Assembly (NCBI RefSeq): GCF_000003605.2 | Contig: NW_003156733.1 | Span: 934,539-971,359 of the forward strand | Source of the DNA: Saccoglossus kowalevskii | Taxonomy: Eukaryota; Hemichordata; Enteropneusta; Harrimaniidae | DNA: 36,821 bases | Direction of reading: 5' to 3' | Shown here: piece after piece, positions 10,720-21,432 of the stretch | Numbering within the stretch: position 1 is the stretch's first letter | How the letters are laid out: the number at the start of each line of letters is the position of its first letter | Notes under the pieces: model-generated | Databases searched by the model: none | What the model was told of the DNA's origin: nothing | Seen by the model: only the letters and a program-made list of their open reading frames with translations | Position numbers and translations under genes: made by a program

Positions 10720-13700
10720 AGTTGTCAATTTGATTTAGAAACAGGTAGCTTTGTTCAGAAGCCGCTGCCTTTCTGAAACACCAAAATATGAATTTCCAAG
10801 TAATAAAGTCTGGACTTGACAAATAAGAATAGACACACATGAACGAAAATCGACAGCAGCAACTGAAGTGTCGGTGAAGGTTACGCTAGAAGTGCGTACG
10901 TTTTTCAATGGTGCCTTTGCTCGAATAATGAACCCCCTCACATATGTATATTTGATGCTATAACCTTGAGCAATTTGCAATGACGAATCTATAACCTCAT
11001 GATTTATTTCGAAATATCGTCAGGTTATCACCATCTATCACATTTTTTTGCTCTCCATACTTGGCGTGGACACGTTACTACGTGTGTCAGTGCTTCCAAG
11101 CCCCTTAGTAGTATGAGAATATATAGTTAAAAGTTGTGATAGTTGCTTTACTTTCGATACATTTATAATTTTGGCGTTAAGTATATGTATCCAGTGACAC
11201 AACCACCAATACATGCCTCCTGAAGGTATGCATAATACACACTTGAATATGTGGAACCCAAACATTATTTTGTTGATGCGCAGAACAGTTTTCGACTTTT
11301 TTTAATTCAATTCAATTCAATTCAAGTTGATTTATTTTATATGTCATATACTATTCCTACCTACTCATTGTGTGAAAGAATATGTATGAAAGGTAGGCAC
11401 ATTTTATACTGTGCTAGAAACATGAACTCAAGGTCGATATTCTGGACTCACTTAATACGATTCAGGGGTCTCTAACGTGATTGGGATGAGTGACACCGTG
11501 TGAGACACATGTTGACACAACACACGCCACGCTGATGTTATGATTGATGGTTTCAGGGTAGGTATGTGTATATATATATACGCACGCCGAAGCAAATAGA
11601 CATGATCATATCTGAGAGTTTCCAGCCGCCGGCAGGTACAAGAGAACGTCATACGTCTTCTTCAATAATAATTTCTCAGTGCTGCTACGTTTACCCGATT
11701 GAGACAGAAATTATCGGTAAGTGAATAAACCTAAGTTTAAACTTTCAAATTAGTCGCATGCCTTTTATTGACCTTCTTTAATACAGACTGACTTATTAAT
11801 ATACGATTTACAAACGCTGGATACATTAAACTACGTCGAACAAATGTTATGAGCTTAAATAATATGGAACTTTCGGCCCCACATTAAAACTGCCTTCCCA
11901 CTATGTCTCATAAGCAGATCAACTCCCTCTGATTTTCGCGATCACCATGAAAATGGTAAAATCAGTTGGTATGGCAACAAATTCTGAAATAATGGAGCGC
12001 TGTTACTAACCTGTATTTGACAGAAACATGGCCATGATGACTAATCAACAAAATCGAACATAATTTCCATTGATATAAAAACACCATATCATTTGCATGT
12101 TATTTTATTTGCATTCATTTTTGTCCCTGTGATGCCTACGTTGCAAAGGGGGGGGGGCGAGATCATGCCAAATGCAAATGCAACTTTGAACTGCGGTTAG
12201 ATATGAACTAACATATGAGCACATTTAATATTCGTTCTGATCAATAGATTTGAAATATGATATATTATATTCGTCCGTACATTGTGATAGGTATTCAAAG
12301 AATTGTATATTGCTTCGTTTTGTTTTCTGGAAGGAATGGAAGCATGAGTTTTAGTAGGATGCGTAATGTATGTAGAACACTGGCGCCAGAGTAAGCGTGA
12401 CTGTTTCTATGTTGTCAAGATCCATGGCTGGTGGTGGGTGTTCAGAAATGATCATCGGAAATTCAATAGTTTAGAAGCATTTTACTCATAATATTATATT
12501 TGTATCTGATGCATTTATCGTCACATCCACTAAAGTATTTGTTATGTTGTAGGCATGTAATGTTTATACAAATGTAGTGAGAACTAACAGTCATCATATT
12601 GCGATCTATGTAACACAGTGAGCTTAATGTGATCATAGAGGGCGCTACAAGACTCGGGTCATTCTGTGCCGCTTACACAAATCGTCGTCTTCCTGCTTTG
12701 TCTTGAAAGATTCGTAATCACATGAGAATATAGTTCAATGCTTTCAATGAGACCATTTCAGAATTAGGCGGCACTTCCATATACACAGACCAAATCATCA
12801 TATTTTATCAAAATAATTCAAATTTAAATATAAGCACATATTGTCAAATTTTAGTTAGTCACCTGTAATTACTGTTCTTAATTCATCAGCAATATGAGAC
12901 GAAGAGTCTAATATATAATAAGGGCGGGGTATCGGTTAATTTTGTTTTGTTACACCACCAACACATCAATTAAGGTGATACGAATCGTAACGTGGCCCTG
13001 GAAACTGTATATGATCTTGCATTAGAAGGAAATCCGTCAAACCCACAATTCCTCAGTTCGGACAGGCACGAAACAAATGGGGAATAATGAAGATTTGTTT
13101 TCATTTTTTTTATTTTATTTTATTTTATTTTATTTTAGTGTTATTATATTGTCATGACGAAAAATATATTGACAATAAACTGCACGATTACAATTATCAT
13201 GCTTGTTCGTTACCGCAATTAAAACATAACAAACAAGTTTATCTTGCGTTATGCAAATGCAGGTTCGAGGCCCGTGAATCACTTCACCGCCCACCCAAAG
13301 TATCCCTCATGGAGTCCACATGCACAATTGTGCTGCACCCAGTGGTGCGATTTATTGACAGGTCCTTTGTCGGAAGAGATTATCTTTCAGACAAAATGAG
13401 TCCGAACTCTAATTCAAACGTTAGCTAACTACCTATCACTGTGATTAAAAGTCGAATGCATTCGATAAGAATTTGACATGCGTCACATTTGCGGGTAGTT
13501 TTCCATTTCCGTACCAGTTGGCTCAGTCAGTGACTGCCTCTCATATCGGCACACACCTAGCTACTGTTATTACCGATACTGTCGGCGGTCGACTTCAGCT
13601 GCCGCAACTGCTTAGATATATTGCCTTGCAACTGCCATAGACTACGACCAGCAAGTACATATTGTGAACAGTGCTAGCATAACCCAACTGTATCTATCCA

Positions 13701-14180
13701 TAGTCTGCGTAAACCATCTGTCTTCCAGCGTTAAGCTTTTCATTAGAAGGTATTTATTTTCCGAATAATAGTCGTATATATGTTGCATTACTCATTCATG
13801 TGACGAGTTTTGAACATCGAGAAATTAGTATGTGTGTATGCGAGACGAATTTGGGGCCCAATGGGGTAAGGGCGGTTGAAATAACGTATGTATGAACCAT
13901 GTTGCCGGGGAATGGTAAACATTAGGTAAACATTATGCTATTAGAATCTGAACAAATACAACGTGCACTGTAAGAATATAATATAATAATAAGTTGAATA
14001 TTTGCTAAAATAACATGAATTTGATGATGTGATCATGAATTCACAGATTGCGATTATTTTCAATTCAATGTTCAACATACATACTATGACAGTACCTTCA
14101 ATATTTTGTCAGCGTAAAACAATATATGTTTGGATCTTCGAGATGTATCATGCAAATTTGTTTAAATAATACAATTATTG
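10720..14180. other. Intergenic, no gene seen
   Basis: AT-rich sequence with simple repeats: AATTC units at about 11307-11325, a TATTT run at 13104-13137 and a G run at about 12149-12157. No coding exon with a recognisable family was found on either strand. Confidence 0.5.
13104..13137. repeat. (TTTTA)n microsatellite
   Basis: About six units of TTTTA following a T-rich run; nearly perfect. Confidence 0.85.
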
Positions 14181-14186
14181 TTGACT

Positions 14187-14475
14187 GCGAGATCCCGGGT
14201 TATGCGTGAAATCGAACGAAAAAACAGGACAAACAAAAATCATAGCGTCGTAGTTGCTTCCGTGCTTCGCGTCAAACGCGAAAATATTGATGGGTATTTC
14301 CCAGCTTAATAATGTGCTATCCACACTTGATGATGGTTAATGTGAGGGTATCTCAACGCAAGGATCGCTATTACGACATTGAGCTATAAAAAAGGAAACA
14401 TAAACTCAAAATCAAATCGTTCGAATTTTGTGATTTTCGGTTCGCACCTTTCACGCAATATGCGAGATCTCGGTG
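14187..14475. mobile_element. Possible small foldback (MITE-like) element
   Basis: The left end reads GAGATCCCGGGTTATGCGTG and the reverse complement of the right end reads GAGATCTCGCATATTGCGTG, each followed by AAA. The inverted match is about 25 bases plus weaker similarity further in (GAACGAAAA against GAACCGAAAA). No coding content lies between. No target duplication could be assigned. Confidence 0.4.
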
Positions 14476-14479
14476 AACG

Positions 14480-15575
14480 GAAAATGGTCTATTAATATCT
14501 ACTATGGTTGTAAGGCAATCCAGTTTGTTGTCACATTCCATGCTGTTTTAGATCCTCGCAAGTTTCCTTTCAAGTTTATTACCTTTAAATGTCCTCAGTT
14601 GAGCTGGTTTGTTTCAATCCGTACTTTGACTTAAAACATCGCATTTTGTTTGACCACGTCGGTAATATTTGGCTACACTGCCACAGCCGTTTACGTCCCA
14701 AACAATGGGTACAGTAAATTTGCGCCATCGATCGCCGATTTTTTTTATCTCCACAATTTAGTGAAATATACCACTCCCTGTTAATCTTTCTGCAAAATTG
14801 CATGGTACTGTTTCACTAATTATTGTCTCGGGGTAGATAAACATTGAGCAAAATGTTGGTGAGCAAAGTTCTTCAAATCATCGGACTTCATCACCAAATG
14901 AGAAAAGGAAACCTCGTTGTAACACCCCACCTCCCGGAAACACATAATGGCCAACACTTTGAGCTAACTAAGGTGGGTAAAAAGATTGAATTTGTATTTA
15001 ACATCTATATTCAAACGTCCGTATATTTGTTTTAAAAAGTTGCATTGCAATAGACATAAAGCTATATTGAAATACCGAAGTGTAAATAAATGGTCGGAAT
15101 ACAGTGTACGTGAGACCACGCCCTCTCGAGACTTCAAACAATCATCATTAAACAGTTTCAAGAGAAAGTTTCGCTTACCATTTATGGCAAGATTTCCATA
15201 TCTGATTCGTTGAGCAAAATTATACTTACCACTCATCCAACCTCTATTTTCTCAGATTACAAAACTCGTTCTTAATACTACATTCGTCGGTTCGCGGTGT
15301 GTTGGGCTGGATACCACGCGATGTGTACAACGCGTGTAATATGCATTGTTTGTTTATACGAAATTCGTAGCGTCGCGACTGTGGCACTGTTAACTACAAT
15401 ATTGCTCTCTCAAGTTGTTCACTGTTTAAAACAAGACAGTCATCATCGTGGTAGCGTACACTGTAACGCGCTATGATGTTCGTATGTTATTGTAGGTGTC
15501 ATTTAAAAATGAAAGCGGTTTATTCATACGATATTCCGACTGCATTACTCCTAAAAGCAACGACCGAGGGTATCA
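14480..15575. other. Intergenic, no gene seen
   Basis: Contains overlapping short open frames on both strands at about 14960-15240. None has a domain I recognise, so they are probably chance frames. Confidence 0.45.
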
Positions 15576-16209
15576 CTAAACGCCCGGTCACACCACCCGA
15601 ACATTGTTGGAGCGTTCCTTCAACGGTAGAGAGGGGGCGGAATTTAGACAACGCTCGTCACCGCGCACAAAATGGGAAAAAATCGAAAACACGGGCGTTG
15701 CCTTAGAGGTGCGCCGCTGAAGCCGGCGTTCCTTTAGCGTTGGTTTATCGGCAGCGAGCGTTGGTTTAGCATTGACGCGAGCGTTGATAGAGCGGCGTTT
15801 CGCGCATGCGTGCGTTGGCTCGGCGGGGTTTTAAAGTTGGTTTAGCGGCATACCGCCCGGGCAAAGCTGGCGAAGCAGCGGTGGTCCAGCGTTCAAGGTT
15901 TGCCTAGCGGACCCCAGCGTCCACGAACTTACGTCTATTGGTGCAAAACTTTACTGAGCGTTGTTAGAGCGGTGGTGAACTTTGCCGGAGCGGAAAATTG
16001 CCCGCTTCTCACCGCTCGCAATATTTTGTGCAGCTCAAAACTTTCGGAGCGGTAGAAGGGACCATCAGCGGCGGCCGAGCGTATACGGCGTTGTCTTAAC
16101 GGGGGCCAACCTCTGTTAAACGGTGGTGAACGGTAACGAGCGGTGATGACATTTTTTCACAGCTCCAGGAACGCTCCAACAAAGTTCGGGCGGTTTGACC
16201 CGGCCTTAA
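15576..16209. mobile_element. GC-rich foldback/MITE-like element with imperfect terminal inverted repeats
   Basis: The left end at 15576-15619 includes CACCACCCGAACATTGTTGG followed by AGCGTTCCT. The reverse complement of the right end at 16167-16209 includes AACCGCCCGAACTTTGTTGG followed by AGCGTTCCT. The arms match over about 43 bases with a few mismatches. The interior is much more GC-rich than its surroundings and is built from short reiterated motifs such as GCGTTGGTTTAGC, GCGGTGGTGAAC and GAGCGG. There is no transposase. The flanks (CTAA on the left, TTAA on the right) hint at a TTAA-type target but do not prove it. It is probably a non-autonomous DNA transposon. Confidence 0.65.
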
Positions 16210-18415
16210 CCAATGATGAAAATTGAAATTACGTTAACAAATCGAGTATTTCCGAGTAAAACTGCGTAGTGAATGCTGCTGCGAGTCTTCTGTAGCCATT
16301 TCAGCAGTGTTGTCATGTTAAAATTTGTTTCTGCAGTGCGCCTTCCAGTTGAAAAAAAAAAGTTATTGTCTGTTTCGCCTTGACGAGATATCTGAGAGCG
16401 ATCATTTTTGAGTCCACTAGGTCAGGAGTAAAATCATGGACGGGATATGTCTAATTTAAAGTTGACACACATTTTAAATACGTCTAAATATAGTGGTGCG
16501 ATTGACCTCGGTATATATGTATTCTTCCTTAGAATGGACTTCAAACGTTTCAATTGAATTCAATCTCCCGCCCAATATGTCATTCAACCACACGCCGTTC
16601 ACGTGGACACTAAGGTTGAATTATTACTAGAGACACCGGCATGTTAATAGTCACAGCGGATAAAGAGTCGTCGCCGGGTTGGACGATCAGATCATTTGAC
16701 CACGCTCATTGAATACGCTAAGTGAATTTTCCGTTGAAGTTAGCGAGCCCTGCAATTGCTTGTTCCGTGATGAAGACATATGACTGCTAACAATCCCTCG
16801 GACATCCAAAAGTTTGCAATTCATTGCTGTCTGTATAGTTGACATATCATCGTCGCAAACATCTGATCTCACAGCTGTGTACCACATTGTAACTCGGCAG
16901 GACAGTAAACGAGCGCCTTGAAAGCATTTACCAGACTGTAGAATAAAATAATATACTGTCATCAGGTAACACTATCTACCTTATGTTTAATGGTGAAATT
17001 TGAATTGTGCGTACATTATTCAATAGAAATCAATTTATTGACTGTCGTAACATTACTTGTACATTATCTAATATGCTAGTTAAGTATTTAAAAAATCGAC
17101 AAAAAACACGTGAAAAACAAAGACACACATTATCTAAGCATGGCTAAGCGCGTTGTGACGCGTTTTTTAATCGTAGACAGACCCGCTCATTTCCACATAC
17201 ACGTGGCTTTTAAATATAGCAGTTTTTTCTCTGTATCGTTTTTTAAACTATTTCTTCACTTTTTTATATGATATGCATGGTTCTCGAGCTCGCACCACAC
17301 GCAAACAATCATGACTTTGGAAACGTTAGTTTATACATAGTGAATTTGAGTCACTCCGAACGTATTGCCACCACGACACAGTAACGAGCAGCCGCACTGT
17401 TTGTGACATACTTAATCGGTAAAATACGATGGTACGGACTTTTGGGTCGCAAGATAAACCGAATACTGAACTGAGGGATCGCCAAACAACTATGACCAAA
17501 ACTAGTAAATGTTTCATGTTACATCGCCTATCGATAATATGAGATGACTAGAAATAAATTTTCGTAGGGGAGGGGGTATTTTTTGTATCTGTCTATGAAC
17601 TGTTCACAAGAGGCGTATGTATCCAAAATAATTACCATGCATGTACAAATACTATTAACTAATTTGGGACCAGTATAACTTAAAAATGAAATCGTTGGCA
17701 TTATCTTAGCGTTTTGGTACAAACCAACGATGCGAGACTTACGCAGCACCACATTATTTTCATCAACATTGGCTGTGATGGTTTCACGCGAACTCATTAC
17801 CCATGATTAGTAATTCGATAAATTATGACAGTAATAAATCTTACCATTGTATATATGTGAAATTAAATGCATGGATATACTTGTTTGCTAATATTAATAT
17901 AACTGTAATGTAATGTAATGTAATGTAATGTAATGTAATGTAATGTAATGTAATGTCATATGACCTAGTGCAGTGCGGTGAGATGTAATATACCACAACA
18001 TGATGTTAAGTAGAGTGGTGACTTGACTCATTTGCATACCTCGTGGAATAGTTCTAGGGAATTCACCTTTAGTTGTTCTTTTTACCTGAACAATGTATTC
18101 ATCTGACATAGTTGCAATATAATTTATGGGGCGGGGGGGGCTCTTACACGGGTCTCAACATATTACGTACATTAACTAGCTACCCGATTTATAGATTCGA
18201 TGAATGTAGTTGGGACATGGAATAATAGTACATTTATGTATACTGATGTGCATTTTAAGTGATTGACGACACTAAATTTCCTCGTAACGAAACTGTCCAA
18301 AGGGAGATTAGACACAAGCGCGTTGTGTTTTATCTGTGATGCCTGCTTTAACGGTGATCGCTTATAGTAACGATTTTCTTGCGTTCGGTTCACACAGGAA
18401 ATTGAAAAAAAAAAG
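16210..18415. other. 5' flank of copy B, no other gene seen
   Basis: No coding exon recognised. It holds the pentanucleotide microsatellite at 17904-17956 and the presumed promoter side of copy B. The bases immediately before the start codon are an A-run (GAAAAAAAAAAGATGG). No clear TATA box could be tied to a start site. Confidence 0.5.
17904..17956. repeat. (TGTAA)n microsatellite
   Basis: About ten perfect TGTAA units (53 bases), roughly 460 bp upstream of the copy B start codon. Confidence 0.95.
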
Positions 18416-21404
18416 ATGGAGGGACATTATAAACACATTGGAGACGACGGGGGAAATTATAAACATCTCAACGGAGTGAGTGCACTTTGTAAACACCTTG
18501 TAGACGACGGGAAAGACTATAAACATCTCAACGGAGTGAGTTCTTCTTCAAAGTCAGATGAAGTAGTGTGTAATGGTGCTTGTGGGGCTGGAGAAACGGA
18601 AATTCCCGATGTACCTACAGAGTTGGAAAGCAATACCGTAATTCTGGAGGATGGCAATGGAGAACAAATCGAAGATGATGGCACGGAGAAAGAAGAGGAA
18701 GAAGTTGATCCATGGAGCTTACTACCTGACTTACAGTCAAATCAACCGAAATGGTCTGGTAAGTTAAATAAATGTTTGACTAAGTTGGTTTAAGGAAGGT
18801 TTATGAGTCTAACAAAGGACTCAGATTGCATCTTGTGCTTTCACTAGTAAAATATTTAAAAAGTTTTTAACACGTTTTTCACACCTATTATCTTTAACAG
18901 AGTTAACAACTTGTGGTAAAGTGAAACGCATTTTGATTGGGTGGATACTAAAACCATTTCTGATATTCGTTTTCGTCTACTTCTTCATCGTCTCCTTGGC
19001 ATTAATGGGCGACGCTTTCACGCTTATTGGAGGCTCGGCAGCAGGTGCGGCTCTCTCAGATGCTACATTATTGGAGAACCCAATCACGGGGTTGATGGTT
19101 GGCATGTTGGTTACGGTGCTGCTTCAGAGCTCCAGCGCCACGACATCTATTATTGTTGCCATGGTAGCAGCCAACAGTAAGTATAGTAAACTATGGTGAT
19201 GAAAATGAAGATACATGCACATGTAAGCCAGTCACAAATTAACAATCACTGTGTTTTTGTTCTTGTTTTTTTTCACAGTGATTGAAGTCGAAGAGGCCAT
19301 TCCCATGGTGATGGGAGCCAATCTTGGCACATCGGTTACCAACACAATCGTTGCCGGAGGACAGGCAGGAGACCGAGACACATTCAGGTTATCCTTCGCT
19401 GGGGCTACCGTTCACGATTGTTTTAACTGGTTGGCTGTTTTGGTATTGCTCCCTCTTGAATTGGCAACTGGTTACCTCTACAATCTGACTTCAGCAATCG
19501 TTGAGGGCTCCAATCTAGAGTCTTTTGGGTCTGATGATAGGGTGAAGATCACCGACCCAGTCGTGAACAAAATCATACAGGTGAGCAGCTACAACATTTA
19601 TTTAACCTTGACAAAGCAAATTTGTGTTGCGCCTTAAAAACTACTGTGTATTCACTTCCTATTTAAGCCATCACGCTTAATCAATGGCGCTGCTATTTTA
19701 CTGCAGACTGTCACTCGCACCAACGATGACGACAGCCGTGTATATACTTACATGAAAAGTATAGCCCCTTGCCTGTATAGTTTGGTCCCTGTAAGCCCAA
19801 ATCACAGATTGTGAATTCCGTCCTAAAAGGCATCACCCAGGAAAATATTGTTTTTATTAAGTCTCGTTCTCGTTTGAAAATTAGATCGACATGGAAGTTT
19901 TAGAAGGAATCGCCTTAGGATTACTGGAACCCGGTGAAAAAAGCTTGGTCGATAGATGGTGTGAGTGTGAAGACGTGTATTACAATACAACCGTGTTCGC
20001 ATCGGTCAATGGTACTAATTACACTGGGGTTGTAGAAGTGTACAACTACACAATATACATTGAGAGATGTGAGTATATCGAATTACTAAATATTCATGCA
20101 TGACGTAAAAGGTTGTCGCATTTCTGTCAAACTTTGCTTTTCAAAAACAAAATTTTGACAACAGAGAGAAGGAAAGGAACGTCACCTGCGCACGCGCGGG
20201 AATTGAGTTCCAAGCGAGTGTGAGAACACACGCTAAAATGCAAAGGCTCATGGGGAGACGCTTGTTTGTAAACAATGACACGCTATGGTCATCTGGCGCA
20301 TGCGCAGGTAACGACTCCCCGCTTTAATAAATATATGTATTTGCTTTTCGAAAACGCCTAATGCAATGTCGGTATGTTTGAATTTCAGGTGATTTCCTGT
20401 TTGCCCACTGCGACCTTGCTGATCAAATTATTGGGGTCATTCTATTGGTTATGTCATTAATACTTCTCATGGGATGTTTGCTCGGCATCGTGAAAGTGCT
20501 TGGATCAATGCTGCGCGGCAGCGCCGCCAACGCAACCAAAAGGCTTTTAAATGCAAATTTCCCAGGGTATCTTTCGTGGTTGACCGGATACGTCGCCATA
20601 TTGCTTGGCGCTTTTTTCACAATGCTACTGCAAAGTAGTTCTGTTTTCACATCCATGTTGACTCCGCTCGTGGGCATGCGTGTTATAACACTGGCCAGAA
20701 TGTATCCGTTGACACTGGGAGCGAATCTCGGGACAACATTCACGAGCTTACTCGCTGCATTTGCAAGCTCCGATTCACAAGATTTCGAAGAAGGTGTCCA
20801 GATAGCATTATGTCACTTATTCTTCAATTTAACTGCAATAGTGATTTTTTATCCTATTCCTTTTATGCGCCGGCCTCCCATCGGAGGTGCTAAGTTTCTC
20901 GGTAATACAACGGCTGTATACAGATGGTTTTCCTTAGCGTACTTGTTAATAGTTTTCCTCGCATTGCCGATAACCGTGCTCCTTCTTTCCATAGCTGGTG
21001 ATATATACGTTGGTATATTTCTTATCATAGTTGGCACAATCGCCTTCGTCGTCATCACAATCAAAATTCTTCAGGCTAAATGCCCCTGTTGTCTTCCAAA
21101 GTTTATGCGTACATGGGACTTCTTACCCAAATTCATGCGTTCTCTAGAACCATATGACTCGGTGATTAAAAAGTGCATGGTTGGATGCGGTAAATGCAAA
21201 GCAAAGTGTAGATGTAAAAACAGCTCTGAGGATAAGGAAGAGGTAACTAGCGATGTCAAATCTGTCTTTTCGGAAAAGGATGTTGAAATGGTGGTGAAAA
21301 ACGGCTACGAAATGCAAACCCTGGGTGACAACGATGGCTTGGACAATCCTATGTTTACCGTCGAATCGGAAATAGAATCCACTAACAACGGTATAACGAC
21401 GTGA
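18416..21404 (+). CDS. SLC34-type Na+/phosphate cotransporter, copy B (complete, 706 aa)
   Basis: Five exons: 18416-18758, 18901-19176, 19279-19580, 19885-20068 and 20389-21404. All introns are GT-AG, with phases 1, 1, 0 and 1, and the joined frame is open for 706 residues. Human family members are about 600-690 residues. NaPi-II proteins carry phosphate with sodium across the plasma membrane. Seen here are an acidic N-terminus ending in a DPWSL motif (about 97-101), the first QSSS at 190-193 and [12 protein letters not shown] with A247, A249 and D253. A glycosylation-prone extracellular loop follows at about 308-376 (NTT, NGT and NYT sites, with Cys). The second QSSS is at 450-453, with several membrane spans to about 595, then a Cys-rich stretch (about 617-632) and an acidic tail. 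The Ala/Ala/Asp triad is that of electrogenic NaPi-IIa/IIb. The tail ends in ITT, not the TRL PDZ ligand of NaPi-IIa. The Cys-rich tail recalls NaPi-IIb. Confidence 0.95.
18421..18540 (+). repeat. 60-bp in-frame tandem repeat in copy B exon 1
   Basis: Two adjacent 60-base units (18421-18480 and 18481-18540) share TAAACATCTCAACGGAGTGAG at identical offsets, and GACGACGGG before it. They encode two 20-residue units of the pattern [19 protein letters not shown]. Each unit itself contains two KH-type half repeats. The matching region of copy A has no such repeat, so this is an expansion specific to copy B in the cytosolic N-terminus. Confidence 0.9.
20179..20314. mobile_element. Short MITE-like inverted-repeat insertion in copy B intron 4
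   Basis: The left end is ACGTCACCTGCGCACGCGC. The reverse complement of the right end is CGTTACCTGCGCATGCGCC. The arms are about 20 bases around a roughly 95-base non-coding interior. The intron is 320 nt here and 141 nt in copy A, so an insertion of this size accounts for most of the difference. No clear target duplication. Confidence 0.5.
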
Positions 21405-21426
21405 CACCAACAAACCTATCGTATTT

Positions 21427-21432
21427 AATAAA
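21427..21432 (+). terminator. Candidate polyadenylation signal AATAAA for copy B
   Basis: AATAAA begins 23 bases after the stop codon. Use of this site would give a very short 3' UTR. Other AATAAA motifs occur further downstream (for example at about 22125), so the true cleavage site is open. Confidence 0.45.

Noticed and set aside
14964-15236. Overlapping open frames on both strands of 75-90 codons
   Set aside because: No family resemblance on either strand; antisense overlap without any other support.
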